A DNA stretch of 64,000 nt from Microcoleus sp. FACHB-1515 (GTDB lineage: Bacteria > Cyanobacteriota > Cyanobacteriia > Elainellales > Elainellaceae). The DNA lies in assembly GCF_014696105.1 (NCBI RefSeq), contig NZ_JACJPO010000030.1:88903-152902 (forward strand), read 5' to 3'. Under the pieces are notes generated by a model. It was not told the DNA's origin. It saw only the letters and a program-made list of their open reading frames with translations, and did not search any database. The translations under genes and the position numbers were made by a program. Below are positions 20,201-29,762 of this stretch, one piece after another (the first letter of the stretch is position 1; each line of letters begins with the position of its first letter).

Positions 20201-23200
20201 TCACAGCAGTAAATTGCTGCCACGCACCAAAGTATTTGCGTTCACGTTGTTAAGCGTCACCAGCGTTGTAAAGCTGCTGCGGCTGCCGCGTCCATCTGCG
20301 TCAATTTGAATCTGCGAATTGACGCCTTGCTGCACAAGCTGCAAGTAGCCGTCTGCGATCGGCGTGTTGCCACCATAGCCCATGTTCTCGATTAGCGATC
20401 GCAAATCAAGAACGTCGCTCGCAATTGCAAAATCCAAAATTGTATCGCTGCCATCGTGAACGCTGTTGAACACAAAACGATCGCTGCCTGCCCCACCCAC
20501 CAGCGTATCGTCACCCGCGCCGCCAATGAGGATGTCGCTGCCTGTGCCGCCTTCCAGCCGATCGCCGATCGCCGCCGTGAAGCCGTGAAGCTGAACGGCG
20601 TCAATTTCTTCCCAGGCGTAGGGGTCGTGGTTGGTATCGATCGTGATCCGCAGACCCTTGACCAAACTGTTTGTCGGTGCCCAGTCCACCCGAAAATCAA
20701 ACACTGTATTTGACAAGCTTGAATCGACGCCCTGCCACACTTCGGTAAACGTGTTGTCTACGTTGAGAACTTCAACTTTGCGGACAAATCCATTTCCTGA
20801 GTTTTGGCGAATGGTAGCACCTGCTGCTTGAACTGGTGTGGCAAATCCAACCGTGAGCTGTTCGATCCCGCCGTCGCGAGTGGCAGGTGTCCAAGCTTGC
20901 CGCGAGTCACCAAAGCTGAACACATCGGGAACACCCAGCGCCTGCTGTGCCGACCAAAAACCGCTGCCAAACTCGGAACTCGCGGCGATCACGCTACTGG
21001 CGTATTGCGAAATTGGCTGCCCGATCGAATTAGTTGCACCGATTAAGGTATCGTGGCCTGCACCACCGCTCAACGTTACGCTTCCAGAAAACAGGGACGC
21101 ATCGATCGTATTGGCGCTTGCACCACCCGTGAGCGTTGCTTGCTCAATGCCCTCCAGCGTGTCGAGTCCGATGCCGCTCAAGCTTTGATCGGTGAGGAGA
21201 AAGTTGACATTGCCTGATTCGATCACAGTGTCGCTGCCCGCGCCGCCGCGCAGGGTATCGTTGTCCAATCCGCCTCTGAAACTGTCGTTGCCAGTGCCGC
21301 CAATCAGCACATCGCTGCCGCCCAATCCGGCAAGTGTGACTGCGCCACTAAAGGCCGAAGCATCAATTACATTACTGCTTTGTCCACCTGTGAGAACAAG
21401 CTGTTCAACGCCAGCAAGGGTATCGCTTCCCAAGCCGATTAAGCTGGTGTTGGTGGCGGTGAAATTGACATCGCCAGTTTCAACGAGGCGATCGATGCCC
21501 TCACCGCCGTTTACCATGTCGTTTCCAAGGCCACCCGTCAGCGTATCGTCTCCTGCTTCGCTGCTCAAGGTGTCGTCGCCCGCGCCGCCCTGCAAGATGT
21601 CTTCATCTGCTGCGCCGATCAGTCGATCGCTGTTGGCAGTGCCAATCACGGTGAAGCGCTCGAAATTGGCAAAGTTCACCTGGGTCAAACTGCGTCCTGC
21701 CGCACTGGTGACACGATAGCTGTCTGCTAAGCGCTCGATCGTTCCATCCAGGCTGGAGTAGTCGAGGTAGAGCGTATCGATTCCCAAGCCGCCATCGACC
21801 GTATCGTTGCCCAAGCCGGAGTTGACAAAATCATCACCTGCTCCGGTTGCCCACTGGTTATCCACTGCGCCTGTTTGCACGAGGCGATCGCTGCCGCTGC
21901 CCGTCAAAATATCTTGAAAGATCTCGAAACTGCTGATCCGAGTGCCATCAGCAAGCTGAAGGATTTGCGGATTGGTGCTGTCAAAAACGATCCGGCCTTG
22001 CTTTTGAGACAGATTTACCGAGAGCGTATCAATCCCGGCTCCACCATTGAGCACCAGCACATCGTTGGTTTGAGCCGCAAATAAACCGGGTGGTCGATTT
22101 GCGGCGATCACCACATCATCTCCGGCTCCAGCATCGATCGTATCGTTGCCGCCCAGACCGCTGATGGTATCGTTGCCGCTGCCACCCAGGAGGATGTCAT
22201 TGCCGATCGTTCCTGAAATCAAATCGTTGTTTGGTGTGCCTGTAATATTCACGGTTTCAAAGTTGGTAGTTTGAACACTCGATGCAGTCGATTGATCTAA
22301 ATTTTCAAGCGTATAAACAGTGCCATTCACGCTCAGGCGTCTCAAGGTTTCGCTAGCGTAGTTCAGCACCAGCGTGTCGATGCCCGCCCCGCCGTCTACC
22401 TGATCGATTGTGAGGCTTGCCCCCGGATTCACGATGTCGTCTCCGGCTCCGGCATGAATGATGTTGTCCACGCGGCCTGTTTGGACGATCGTGTCGTTGC
22501 CGCTGCCTGTATTAATGTTGGCAAGCACCTCAAAATTTTGAATGCGCGTGCCGTCTGCAAGCTGAAGAAACAGGTTATCGATACGGGAATCAAGCAGAAT
22601 ATTGACAGATTGGCGGCTGAGATCAACCGAGAGCGTATCGATGCCCGCCCCGCCATCCAGCACGACAACAGGATTGACTGCCGCGCGATCGAGCGATCGT
22701 GAGTCGCTCATTTGGCTGCTGCCGCTCATTTGGCTGCTGCCGCTCATTTGGCTAATGATGATGTCGTTGCCTGCGCCGCCTAAAAGAGTGTCGCTGCCCG
22801 TGCCACCATCAAGCAGATCGTCTCCAGCTCCGCCCACCAGTCGATCGCTGCCCGTGCCGCCGTAGATGCGATCGTTCTGTGCGGTTCCGGTAATCTCAAA
22901 GCGCTCAAAGTTGACGTAGTGCACTTGCTGGCGCTGTCCTTGAATGGTGAGCGCGTAGCGTCCCGTGCCGTTTGTGCTGCGGTCAAGCTGCTCCAGTCCG
23001 TTCTCGGCAACAACGTCAGAATAGTCGAGGATGAGCAAATCGCTGCCCTCGCCACCGTCTGCAAAATCGATCGAATCGGGCTGATCGCCTGCGGCAAATG
23101 CCAGCAGCGGCGCAATCACGTTATCACGACCATCGCCCGTGAGCCTGTCGGCGTGACGAGAGCCAACCAAATTCTCGATCGAGTCGAGCCGATCGCCTGT

Positions 23201-23878
23201 GGCATCGCCACCTGTAGCCGTGCCTGTGCTCAGGTCGATCGTGACTGCGCTGGTGGAGTTGCGGTACACAGTCGTATCGCTGCCCTCGCCTCCGATCAGG
23301 CTATCTGCACCTGCACCGCCTTCCAACCGATCGTCGCCTGCGCTGCCGTCAAGGGTGTCATCGAGACTGTTTCCTTGCAGGTCATCGTTTTGATTAGACC
23401 CTCGAATGCGGAAGCGATCGATCGAGGTGTATTCAACGCGCTCAAGAATGGTTCCAGTTGGGGTCGATCGCGTTACGATCCCGCTTGCTCCACCGCCTCG
23501 TACTGCACCATCTTGGAGCCAGTAATCGACTACCAGCGTGTCGATGCCTGCGCCGCCCACGACCTGATCGAAGCCGAGGCGCGGTTGGAAAATGTTGTTG
23601 CCAGCCAGCCCGATCAGGCGATCGCTGCCGTCTGTACCCGTCACAATGTTCTCAACGACGTTCTCGACGGCAATTGGCACTTCGACGGCGATCGTCGTGC
23701 TGGAACCACCATTGGCAGCAGGAGCGCTGAAATTAACCACTTTGTTTTCCACAGCACCAGTGAGTAAGTCGGTGTTTGCCAATGGCTCAGGCAAGACTCC
23801 CTTGTTACTTTGTGGCGGCTCAGCATTCTCGATCTTGTCAAGAATGGAGGTGGCAATTTGCGAATCCAAGCTGCTCAT
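20201..23878 (-). CDS. RTX (hemolysin-type Ca-binding repeat) secreted protein
   Basis: 1225 residues, without Sec signal, made largely of GGxGxDxLx nonapeptide blocks that fold into Ca-binding beta-rolls (clear runs near residues 165-200, 340-375, 560-590, 750-790, 845-870 and 1090-1110). Longer linkers of the type GIDTLxxDYS... separate them. Near residues 935-1085 a galactose-binding/discoidin-like module is suggested by ASSEFGSGFWSAQQALGVPD and a WEEIDAVQLHG end. The last 100 residues (SDRFVFNSVHDGSDTILDF onward, to a hydrophobic GSNLLL end) resemble a type I secretion C-terminal signal. No ABC transporter or membrane fusion gene is in the window. Likely an extracellular or surface protein; adhesion or S-layer-like roles are possible. 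Confidence 0.9.
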   Translation of the reverse strand: MSSLDSQIATSILDKIENAEPPQSNKGVLPEPLANTDLLTGAVENKVVNFSAPAANGGSSTTIAVEVPIAVENVVENIVTGTDGSDRLIGLAGNNIFQPRLGFDQVVGGAGIDTLVVDYWLQDGAVRGGGASGIVTRSTPTGTILERVEYTSIDRFRIRGSNQNDDLQGNSLDDTLDGSAGDDRLEGGAGADSLIGGEGSDTTVYRNSTSAVTIDLSTGTATGGDATGDRLDSIENLVGSRHADRLTGDGRDNVIAPLLAFAAGDQPDSIDFADGGEGSDLLILDYSDVVAENGLEQLDRSTNGTGRYALTIQGQRQQVHYVNFERFEITGTAQNDRIYGGTGSDRLVGGAGDDLLDGGTGSDTLLGGAGNDIIISQMSGSSQMSGSSQMSDSRSLDRAAVNPVVVLDGGAGIDTLSVDLSRQSVNILLDSRIDNLFLQLADGTRIQNFEVLANINTGSGNDTIVQTGRVDNIIHAGAGDDIVNPGASLTIDQVDGGAGIDTLVLNYASETLRRLSVNGTVYTLENLDQSTASSVQTTNFETVNITGTPNNDLISGTIGNDILLGGSGNDTISGLGGNDTIDAGAGDDVVIAANRPPGLFAAQTNDVLVLNGGAGIDTLSVNLSQKQGRIVFDSTNPQILQLADGTRISSFEIFQDILTGSGSDRLVQTGAVDNQWATGAGDDFVNSGLGNDTVDGGLGIDTLYLDYSSLDGTIERLADSYRVTSAAGRSLTQVNFANFERFTVIGTANSDRLIGAADEDILQGGAGDDTLSSEAGDDTLTGGLGNDMVNGGEGIDRLVETGDVNFTATNTSLIGLGSDTLAGVEQLVLTGGQSSNVIDASAFSGAVTLAGLGGSDVLIGGTGNDSFRGGLDNDTLRGGAGSDTVIESGNVNFLLTDQSLSGIGLDTLEGIEQATLTGGASANTIDASLFSGSVTLSGGAGHDTLIGATNSIGQPISQYASSVIAASSEFGSGFWSAQQALGVPDVFSFGDSRQAWTPATRDGGIEQLTVGFATPVQAAGATIRQNSGNGFVRKVEVLNVDNTFTEVWQGVDSSLSNTVFDFRVDWAPTNSLVKGLRITIDTNHDPYAWEEIDAVQLHGFTAAIGDRLEGGTGSDILIGGAGDDTLVGGAGSDRFVFNSVHDGSDTILDFAIASDVLDLRSLIENMGYGGNTPIADGYLQLVQQGVNSQIQIDADGRGSRSSFTTLVTLNNVNANTLVRGSNLLL
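22707..22760 (-). repeat. 18-bp tandem repeat inside the RTX gene
   Basis: Two exact 18-bp units (22707-22724 and 22725-22742) and a diverging third unit encode QMSGSS repeated in frame between two beta-roll blocks. The unit length of six codons keeps the frame, so copy number could vary by slippage. Confidence 0.85.
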
Positions 23879-24624
23879 TGCGGTAATGAACTCCTATGCA
23901 TCAGAACTGCATCGACATTTGTGAGCGAGTTGCCAGCGCTACTCACTCAATCCAGCTTTCTAGCAGCGATCGCTGCTAGTTTGTTAGATGGGCCATTCAA
24001 GAAATGACGATACCCCTGACGTGCTTGATGCTGAAGCTGCACAAAGGCAATAAGCTTCAGGTGATCGTCACGATCGCGAAACCAACTGAATTGAGCTGTC
24101 GTGACGATCCTCAGAGATTTTCAGTGTTTAGATTCAGTGCCAAATAGACAGTGAATCTAATCAGTTGTTTTCAGGTTCTCAAATTGATTTTGTTTTCATT
24201 TAATCAAACCGGAAATCAAGATATCAAAATCACAACCGAACTTCACCGCATATTTACGCAGCGATCGAGAGAAGCACTTTTCACTTTACTCAAACTTCAC
24301 GAAGAGACTGAAGACACCGCAATCCCACGCAGTGTTTGGCAAAAGAACGAGCATTAATCGGCTTCTGGGCTGACAGAATGGCCGAGCGGCAGACGCGATC
24401 GCAGTACGTACTGCTCAGACAAGATGTAAAGAAAATAACTGCGATCGATTCAAAGCAAAGTATCATGCAGCACATGAGTTCAAGGATTACTGAGAAAATC
24501 ACAGCATCTTTGTGTCATCTAAACTCGATGCCTTCTCCAACAGCATTAGAACAAGATCTAGCGCTGCCTAGCCCTAGAAGTAGTCAAATATACAATCTTT
24601 TGTGACTTCCAGTGCGAGCCGACC
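23879..24624. other. 746-bp intergenic region between RTX gene and lipA
   Basis: No convincing gene. Contains the three inverted repeats described separately (24031-24160). Near 24375-24395 a short sequence resembles a tRNA D-arm, but no acceptor or T-arm follows. Short open frames here have poor composition and no ribosome-binding sites. Confidence 0.5.
24031..24160. promoter_or_regulatory. Three consecutive inverted repeats upstream of the RTX gene
   Basis: Three separate stems follow each other: 8 bp at 24031-24038/24053-24060, 11 bp at 24063-24073/24099-24109, and 9 bp at 24128-24136/24152-24160, all perfect. They lie 150-280 bp upstream of the RTX start. They could be a structured leader, a small RNA or regulator sites; the sequence does not decide. 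Confidence 0.5.
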
Positions 24625-25521
24625 TTATTGGAGCGCAGGAGATGGCTGCACAGCGCGAGGATAGCGCTGCATCAACTGCTGCACCTGTTCGGCATGATAG
24701 GAACTACGAGTCAACGGGGAAGAAACCACCTGCAAAAAGCCGATCGATTCACCGAACTGCTGCCATGCCGCAAAGCGATCGGGCGTGACAAATTCCTGCA
24801 CGGGCAAGTGTTTAGGACTGGGCTGAAGATATTGCCCCAGCGTCAAAATATCGCAGTCTGCCGATCGCAAATCGCGCATCGCCTGCTCAATTTCGGCATC
24901 TGTCTCGCCCAAACCGACCATTAGCCCAGATTTTGTATAGACCCCAGATGCGATTTCTCTTGCGCGACGCAGCAGTTCGATCGATCGCGCATAGTCACCT
25001 TGCGGACGCACACGGCGATACAAGCGGGCGATCGTTTCGGTATTGTGATTGAGCACTTCTGGTTTCGCCGCGAGAATTTGCGCGAGTGCTTCCCAGTTGC
25101 CGCACAAATCAGGAATTAAAACTTCGATCGTCGTTCGTGGCGAAGCTGCTCGAATGGCTTCGATGCAGCGCTGAAATTGTGTCGCGCCGCCATCGGGTAA
25201 ATCGTCGCGATTGACAGAAGTGACAACGACGTGGTTGAGCCGCATTCGCCGCACGGCTTCGGCTAAGCGATCGGGTTCGGTCGGGTCAAGCGCTTTTGGT
25301 TTTTTTTCAAAGTCGATATCGCAATAGGGACAAGCTCTCGTGCAGGCAGGCCCCATAATCAAAAAGGTGGCCGTGCCGTGATTGAAGCATTCGCCAATGT
25401 TGGGGCAAGAGGCTTCTTCGCAAACGGTGTTGAGGTCGAGATCGCGCAAAATTTCTTTGACTGTGCCGACGCGCTCCCACTGCGGCGCTTTGACTCGTAA
25501 CCACGCTGGCTTCACCGTCAC
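24625..25521 (-). CDS. lipA: Lipoyl synthase
   Basis: A 298-residue radical-SAM enzyme that inserts two sulphurs into the octanoyl group on lipoyl domains. The auxiliary cluster motif ([12 protein letters not shown]) and the radical-SAM motif CTRACPYC are both present, as are [18 protein letters not shown] and the closing [12 protein letters not shown] motifs. The start is GTG at 25521. Some cyanobacteria have two lipA genes; this is a full-length copy. It is divergent from the NTRC gene with about 200 bp between. Confidence 0.96.
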   Translation of the reverse strand: MTVKPAWLRVKAPQWERVGTVKEILRDLDLNTVCEEASCPNIGECFNHGTATFLIMGPACTRACPYCDIDFEKKPKALDPTEPDRLAEAVRRMRLNHVVVTSVNRDDLPDGGATQFQRCIEAIRAASPRTTIEVLIPDLCGNWEALAQILAAKPEVLNHNTETIARLYRRVRPQGDYARSIELLRRAREIASGVYTKSGLMVGLGETDAEIEQAMRDLRSADCDILTLGQYLQPSPKHLPVQEFVTPDRFAAWQQFGESIGFLQVVSSPLTRSSYHAEQVQQLMQRYPRAVQPSPALQ

Positions 25522-25721
25522 GGGCGATCGACTCCCTTTGATACCGCCCTTTATCCTAACAGAAGTCCGGGCTGGAACGGTTGCTCGATCAGCCTTGCAA
25601 GCAGCGGTTTTTCTGCGCTTTTATGACGTGGCGGTGCAGGAGGGGCGATCGCTTCTCCTTGCGCGGCTTGAAATATTCTGTTACAGTATTAAACGTAGTC
25701 GTTATGAGTTTGCTTAGACCC

Positions 25722-27101
25722 ATGACAAATCCAACGATAGAGAACTTGGTAATCATTGGCTCTGGCCCAGCGGGTTACACTGCCGCGATTTATGCCGCAC
25801 GAGCAAACCTGAAACCTTTTATGTTTGAGGGCTACCAAGCAGGCGGGCTGCCAGGTGGACAGCTTATGACGACCACCGAGGTTGAAAATTTTCCTGGCTT
25901 CCCGGAAGGCATCACTGGCCCGATGCTGATGGATCGGATGAAGGCACAGGCAATTCGCTGGGGCGCAGAACTGGTGACGGAAGATGTGACGTTCGTCGAT
26001 TTCAGCCAGCGTCCGTTTGTGATTCGATCGGAAGAACGCGAAGTGCGGGCGCACAGCGTTGTGATTGCCACTGGCGCAACGGCAAAGCGGTTGGGACTGC
26101 CGCTAGAGCATCAGTTTTGGAGTCGCGGCATCTCAGCCTGCGCGATTTGTGATGGCGCAACGCCAATTTTCCGCAGCGCAGAACTGGCTGTCATTGGCGG
26201 TGGCGACTCGGCAGCGGAAGAAGCCGTTTATCTCACGAAGTATGGTTCGCACGTGCATCTGCTGGTGCGGGGCGAAAAGATGCGAGCCAGTAAAGCTATG
26301 CAGGATCGCGTCCTCAGCAATCCAAAAATCACGGTTCACTGGAACACCGCCGTTCTCGATGTGTTTGGCGAATCCGACCACATGAAAGGCATTCACATTA
26401 AGAACAACGCAACTGGAGAAGAAGGCCAGCTTCACGTCAAGGGCTTGTTCTACGCGATCGGCCACACGCCCAATACCTCGCTCTTCCAAGGTCAACTCGA
26501 CCTTGACGACGTTGGCTACATTGTCACCAAGCCCGGATCGGTCGAAACCAACATTGAAGGCGTTTTCGCAGCAGGCGACGTGCAAGATCATGAATTCCGG
26601 CAGGCCATTACCGCAGCCGGAACCGGATGCATGGCGGCAATGCTGGCGGAACGCTGGCTGTCATCACACGATCTGGTGCAGGAGTTTCACCAGACAGAAT
26701 CGGAGCGTCCAGCAGCAGAAGTGCATCACAAATCTGAGGAAGAGCAAGCTTCGGAATTCGACGTGAATCGCACTCGGCACGAAGGCGGCTACGCTTTGCG
26801 GAAGCTATATCACGACAGCGATCGCCTGATCATCGTCAAATACGCTTCTCCGACCTGCGGCCCCTGCCACACGCTCAAACCCATCCTCAGCAAAGTAATC
26901 GACGAGTTTGATGGGCGCGTCCACTATGTCGAAATTGATATTGAGCAAGACCCCGAAATTGCAGAATCGGCAGGCGTGACGGGAACCCCAACCGTGCAGT
27001 TTTTCAAGGACAAAGCGCTGGTGAGCGAGTTCAAAGGCATTCGACCCAAGAGCCAATATCGCGAACTGATTCAAACGCAGCTTGAAGCAGTTCCCGTCTA
27101 G
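25722..27101 (+). CDS. trxB: NADPH-thioredoxin reductase C (NTRC), reductase-thioredoxin fusion
   Basis: About 459 residues. The N-terminal FAD/NADPH reductase has [17 protein letters not shown], the redox pair CAIC ([11 protein letters not shown]), the NADPH motif [13 protein letters not shown] and the closing FAD motif [11 protein letters not shown] linker follows and then a C-terminal thioredoxin with the CGPC active site and a cis-Pro ([11 protein letters not shown]). NTRC delivers NADPH electrons to 2-Cys peroxiredoxin and other targets in oxygenic phototrophs. The open frame extends 47 codons upstream; an ATG at 25704 is also possible, but 25722 matches the family start best. Confidence 0.95.
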   Translation: MTNPTIENLVIIGSGPAGYTAAIYAARANLKPFMFEGYQAGGLPGGQLMTTTEVENFPGFPEGITGPMLMDRMKAQAIRWGAELVTEDVTFVDFSQRPFVIRSEEREVRAHSVVIATGATAKRLGLPLEHQFWSRGISACAICDGATPIFRSAELAVIGGGDSAAEEAVYLTKYGSHVHLLVRGEKMRASKAMQDRVLSNPKITVHWNTAVLDVFGESDHMKGIHIKNNATGEEGQLHVKGLFYAIGHTPNTSLFQGQLDLDDVGYIVTKPGSVETNIEGVFAAGDVQDHEFRQAITAAGTGCMAAMLAERWLSSHDLVQEFHQTESERPAAEVHHKSEEEQASEFDVNRTRHEGGYALRKLYHDSDRLIIVKYASPTCGPCHTLKPILSKVIDEFDGRVHYVEIDIEQDPEIAESAGVTGTPTVQFFKDKALVSEFKGIRPKSQYRELIQTQLEAVPV

Positions 27102-27118
27102 GCAGAACTTACAGATAC

Positions 27119-27148
27119 AAAAAAGGCAGTCTTCCGACTGCCTTTTTT
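27119..27148 (+). terminator. Bidirectional intrinsic terminator
   Basis: A perfect 13 bp stem (27119-27131 with 27136-27148) with loop TTCC, flanked by six A and six T. It ends the NTRC transcript and, read in the other direction, the gene at 27155. Confidence 0.93.
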
Positions 27149-27154
27149 GCGAAT

Positions 27155-27532
27155 CTAATCCTCTAATTGTGAAACAGGAACTTCGATCGCATCCACATCC
27201 ACTGTTCCCGGTGGCGTCAATCGATGAAAATGTCCGTGATGAATGGTCAGCGGCTCACTGCAATTCGGGCAGCGCAACTCGCTGTTGTTCATCGCGACAA
27301 ATTGCGTTTGGCAGACCGGACAAGCATCTTCAATCAGATTGCGCTTCAGCCACCAGCGCAGCACAAAAAATCCGATCGCTGGCAGCAGCAGCAGCAGCCC
27401 CAACAGAAAGACCAGCGATTTCACCAGCCAGCCCAAACCGATCGATCCCAGCAGCCAGATTACGGCCAGCAAAACTAGCCAGGAGCGCAGGCCAGCCAGA
27501 TTGATTTGCAGCGTTCTAAAATTTTGATTCAC
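27155..27532 (-). CDS. Membrane protein with C-terminal zinc ribbon, unknown
   Basis: About 125 residues from a GTG at 27532; an upstream TTG at 27565 is an alternative. Two closely spaced membrane segments (about residues 18-60) are followed by a zinc-ribbon of two CPxC pairs (CPVC and, 16 residues later, CPNC), then a histidine-rich IHHGHFHR. The topology suggests a membrane-anchored metal-binding or nucleic-acid-binding ribbon. I do not know its function. It converges on NTRC and shares the terminator. Confidence 0.7.
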   Translation of the reverse strand: MNQNFRTLQINLAGLRSWLVLLAVIWLLGSIGLGWLVKSLVFLLGLLLLLPAIGFFVLRWWLKRNLIEDACPVCQTQFVAMNNSELRCPNCSEPLTIHHGHFHRLTPPGTVDVDAIEVPVSQLED

Positions 27533-27660
27533 AGCTTTACTTACGGCGATTCGGATCGTGACCAATGCGCCGCTCTCCTAATCCTTAGTCTACTGAAGCG
27601 ATCGCAGCAGCGATAGATTAGATAGCCGTACTCGATCGGCGGATTCTGCCACCGCTAGGG

Positions 27661-28116
27661 CTATCCGGTTGCACAAGCGGGCGATCGCGCCGGAGTTGCC
27701 CGGTACTTCACAATTAACAGACAGTTGCGCTCGTCTCCGTCCCGCTCATACAGCACCTGGTCGGCCAAGCGGCGCAGTAAAAACCAGCCGTAGCCGCCTT
27801 GCCTCAGCGTTCCAGGTTTCGGTTCTTCAAGCTGGTTGGGGTCAAAGGGTTTGCCGTGATCCCAGATGCGGATTTCAAAACGATCGTCCCACAGCGCGAG
27901 GTCGATTTCGATCGCCGTTTCGATCGGCAGATCATGATGGGCGTGCCGAACCGCATTGGAGAAACCTTCAGTCAGGGCAAGGCTAAGCGGGTAAAGCTGT
28001 GGCTTGAGCCAAAAAAGCTGCGTGGTGTATCGAGCACAAAACTGATCAAACCATTCCTGCACTTGGGTGAGGACGCAGATATTGCTTTGAACTATCAATC
28101 GATCGCGTCGTATCAT
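27661..28116 (-). CDS. Anti-sigma regulatory factor-type ATP-binding protein
   Basis: About 151 residues from ATG 28116; the frame stays open to 28212, so the start is uncertain. A single HATPase_c domain of the RsbW/SpoIIAB type: N box ALTEGFSNAVRHAH, G1-like WDHGKPFDPNQL and G2-like GGYGWFLLRRLAD. Such proteins are serine kinases that hold sigma or anti-anti-sigma factors. No sigma factor or STAS partner is adjacent; petD lies upstream on the same strand 167 bp away. Confidence 0.8.
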   Translation of the reverse strand: MIRRDRLIVQSNICVLTQVQEWFDQFCARYTTQLFWLKPQLYPLSLALTEGFSNAVRHAHHDLPIETAIEIDLALWDDRFEIRIWDHGKPFDPNQLEEPKPGTLRQGGYGWFLLRRLADQVLYERDGDERNCLLIVKYRATPARSPACATG

Positions 28117-28282
28117 CTGCCGAAAGCCAGACTGCCTTTTCAACATGAAGCGATGAATCGTAGCAGAGAAAGTGAAAACGCCCGTGTTGTTCTTTCTGTT
28201 GCGACTAAACAAGTCAAACCACTTGCACGCGCACCCACAAAAATCAACACAGGCGAAAAAATCGATCGAACCGCAGTGGAAC

Positions 28283-28765
28283 TTAGAACAAGCCCCAGGT
28301 CAGCGACTTGTCGATCGGGAAGGTTGCACCGACACCCAGCCAGATTGTCACGAGTGTGCCAAACAGAAAGACAGTCGTGGCAACCGGACGACGGAAGGGA
28401 TTTTGGAACTTGTTGACGTTCTCAATGAAGGGAACGAGCATCATGCCCAGCGGCACAGAACCCATTGCGGCCACACCCAGCAGCTTGTTCGGCAGGATGC
28501 GGAGCAGTTGGAAGACCGGGAACAGATACCATTCCGGCAAAATTTCCAGGGGAGTTGCGAACGGATTGGCGGGTTCACCCACGCCAGCGGGGTCAAGAAC
28601 GGCCAGCGCGGTGCAGCAGGCGATCGTCCCCAAGATCACAACCGGGAAGATGTAGAGCAGGTCGTTCGGCCAAGCGGGTTCACCGTAGTAGTTGTGACCC
28701 ATGCCCTTTTTGAGTTTTTCGCGCAGTGCGGGATCGGTCAGATCCGGCTTTTTCACAGTTGCCAT
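28283..28765 (-). CDS. petD: Cytochrome b6-f complex subunit IV
   Basis: 160 residues with three membrane helices. Together with PetB it forms the quinol-oxidising core of the cytochrome b6f complex in thylakoids. The Qo-site PEWY motif ([10 protein letters not shown]) is intact and the N-terminal [20 protein letters not shown] is typical. It follows petB by 134 bp in the standard petB-petD order. Confidence 0.98.
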   Translation of the reverse strand: MATVKKPDLTDPALREKLKKGMGHNYYGEPAWPNDLLYIFPVVILGTIACCTALAVLDPAGVGEPANPFATPLEILPEWYLFPVFQLLRILPNKLLGVAAMGSVPLGMMLVPFIENVNKFQNPFRRPVATTVFLFGTLVTIWLGVGATFPIDKSLTWGLF

Positions 28766-28899
28766 AGCTTCTGAGGACTCTTCTAAAGGATCGAGATGAA
28801 AAAGAAGTGGCTAGCTTGCAGCTATCGATTTGACTTAGTGTACCGGAGGTACAGCGCTGCGTTCTGCTACCGAAAGATACACTTTCAACAATTCTTAAT

Positions 28900-29568
28900 T
28901 TACAAGGGGCCAGAAATGCCTTGCTTGCGGATCATCAAGAAGTGCAGCAGCATGAACACGGCAGTCAGCCAGGGCAGCACAAAGGTGTGAGCGCTGTAGT
29001 AGCGAGTCAGCGTGGCTTGTCCGACGCTATCGCCACCGCGCAGCAAGTCCGCAATCAGATGGCCGACGACCGGAATTGCTTCAGGGACACCCGAAACGAT
29101 CTTGACCGCCCAATAGCCGATTTGATCCCAGGGTAGCGAGTAGCCCGTCACGCCAAAGGAAACGGTGAGGACGGCGAGGATCACGCCTGTCACCCAGGTG
29201 AGTTCGCGGGGCTTTTTGAAGCCGCCCGTGAGGTAGACGCGGAAGGTGTGGAGGATCATCATCAGCACCATCATGCTGGCCGACCAGCGGTGAATGGAGC
29301 GAATTAGCCAGCCAAAGCTCACATCCGTCATGAGATAGCGCACCGATTCAAACGCTTCTGTGACGGTGGGATGGTAGTAGAACGTCATGGCGAATCCAGT
29401 GGCAAACTGGATCAAGAAGCAAGTCAGGGTGATGCCGCCGAAGCAATAAAAGATATTGACGTGGGGAGGCACATACTTACTGCTTACGTCATCCGCTAGC
29501 GCCTGAATTTCGAGACGCTCTTGAAACCACTGGTAGGGCTTCGAGTCAGTAACCTGCTTAGTAAACAT
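28900..29568 (-). CDS. petB: Cytochrome b6
   Basis: 222 residues, four membrane helices. The cytochrome b6 polypeptide binds two b haems; ligand-bearing segments [10 protein letters not shown] and [10 protein letters not shown], and the second pair near [11 protein letters not shown] are present. Cys42 in NIFYCFGG corresponds to the cysteine that attaches haem ci in b6f complexes. The N terminus [10 protein letters not shown] matches the cyanobacterial form. It is divergent from ctpA across 194 bp, an arrangement I recall from other cyanobacteria. Confidence 0.98.
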   Translation of the reverse strand: MFTKQVTDSKPYQWFQERLEIQALADDVSSKYVPPHVNIFYCFGGITLTCFLIQFATGFAMTFYYHPTVTEAFESVRYLMTDVSFGWLIRSIHRWSASMMVLMMILHTFRVYLTGGFKKPRELTWVTGVILAVLTVSFGVTGYSLPWDQIGYWAVKIVSGVPEAIPVVGHLIADLLRGGDSVGQATLTRYYSAHTFVLPWLTAVFMLLHFLMIRKQGISGPL

Positions 29569-29762
29569 GCAGCAATTCCAAAAGATATATTGCCTTCTCT
29601 TAAGAATGTAACATAGCCCTCAGGCAGATGAGGCGGCGAAAACATCGGAGTTTTCAGGGGTTGGTTGCGATCGCGCCTCGCCTAATTGAGAGAAATTCTG
29701 CGCTCGAAGCTTTTCCCCTTTACAAACGTGGCGAGAATCGAGCGAACGATTAAAATCTGTTT

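Noticed and set aside
22919..23767. 282-codon frame antisense to the RTX gene
   Set aside because: Repetitive GGxGxD coding makes long stop-free antisense frames; the product has no plausible domain.
24151..24357. 68-codon frame upstream of lipA
   Set aside because: It begins within an inverted repeat, has no ribosome site, and no family likeness.
24375..24420. Sequence resembling a tRNA D-arm (TGGCCGAGCGGCAGACGCG)
   Set aside because: No acceptor stem, anticodon stem or T-arm (GGTTCAA-type) follows at the expected distances; it is at best a fragment or chance match.
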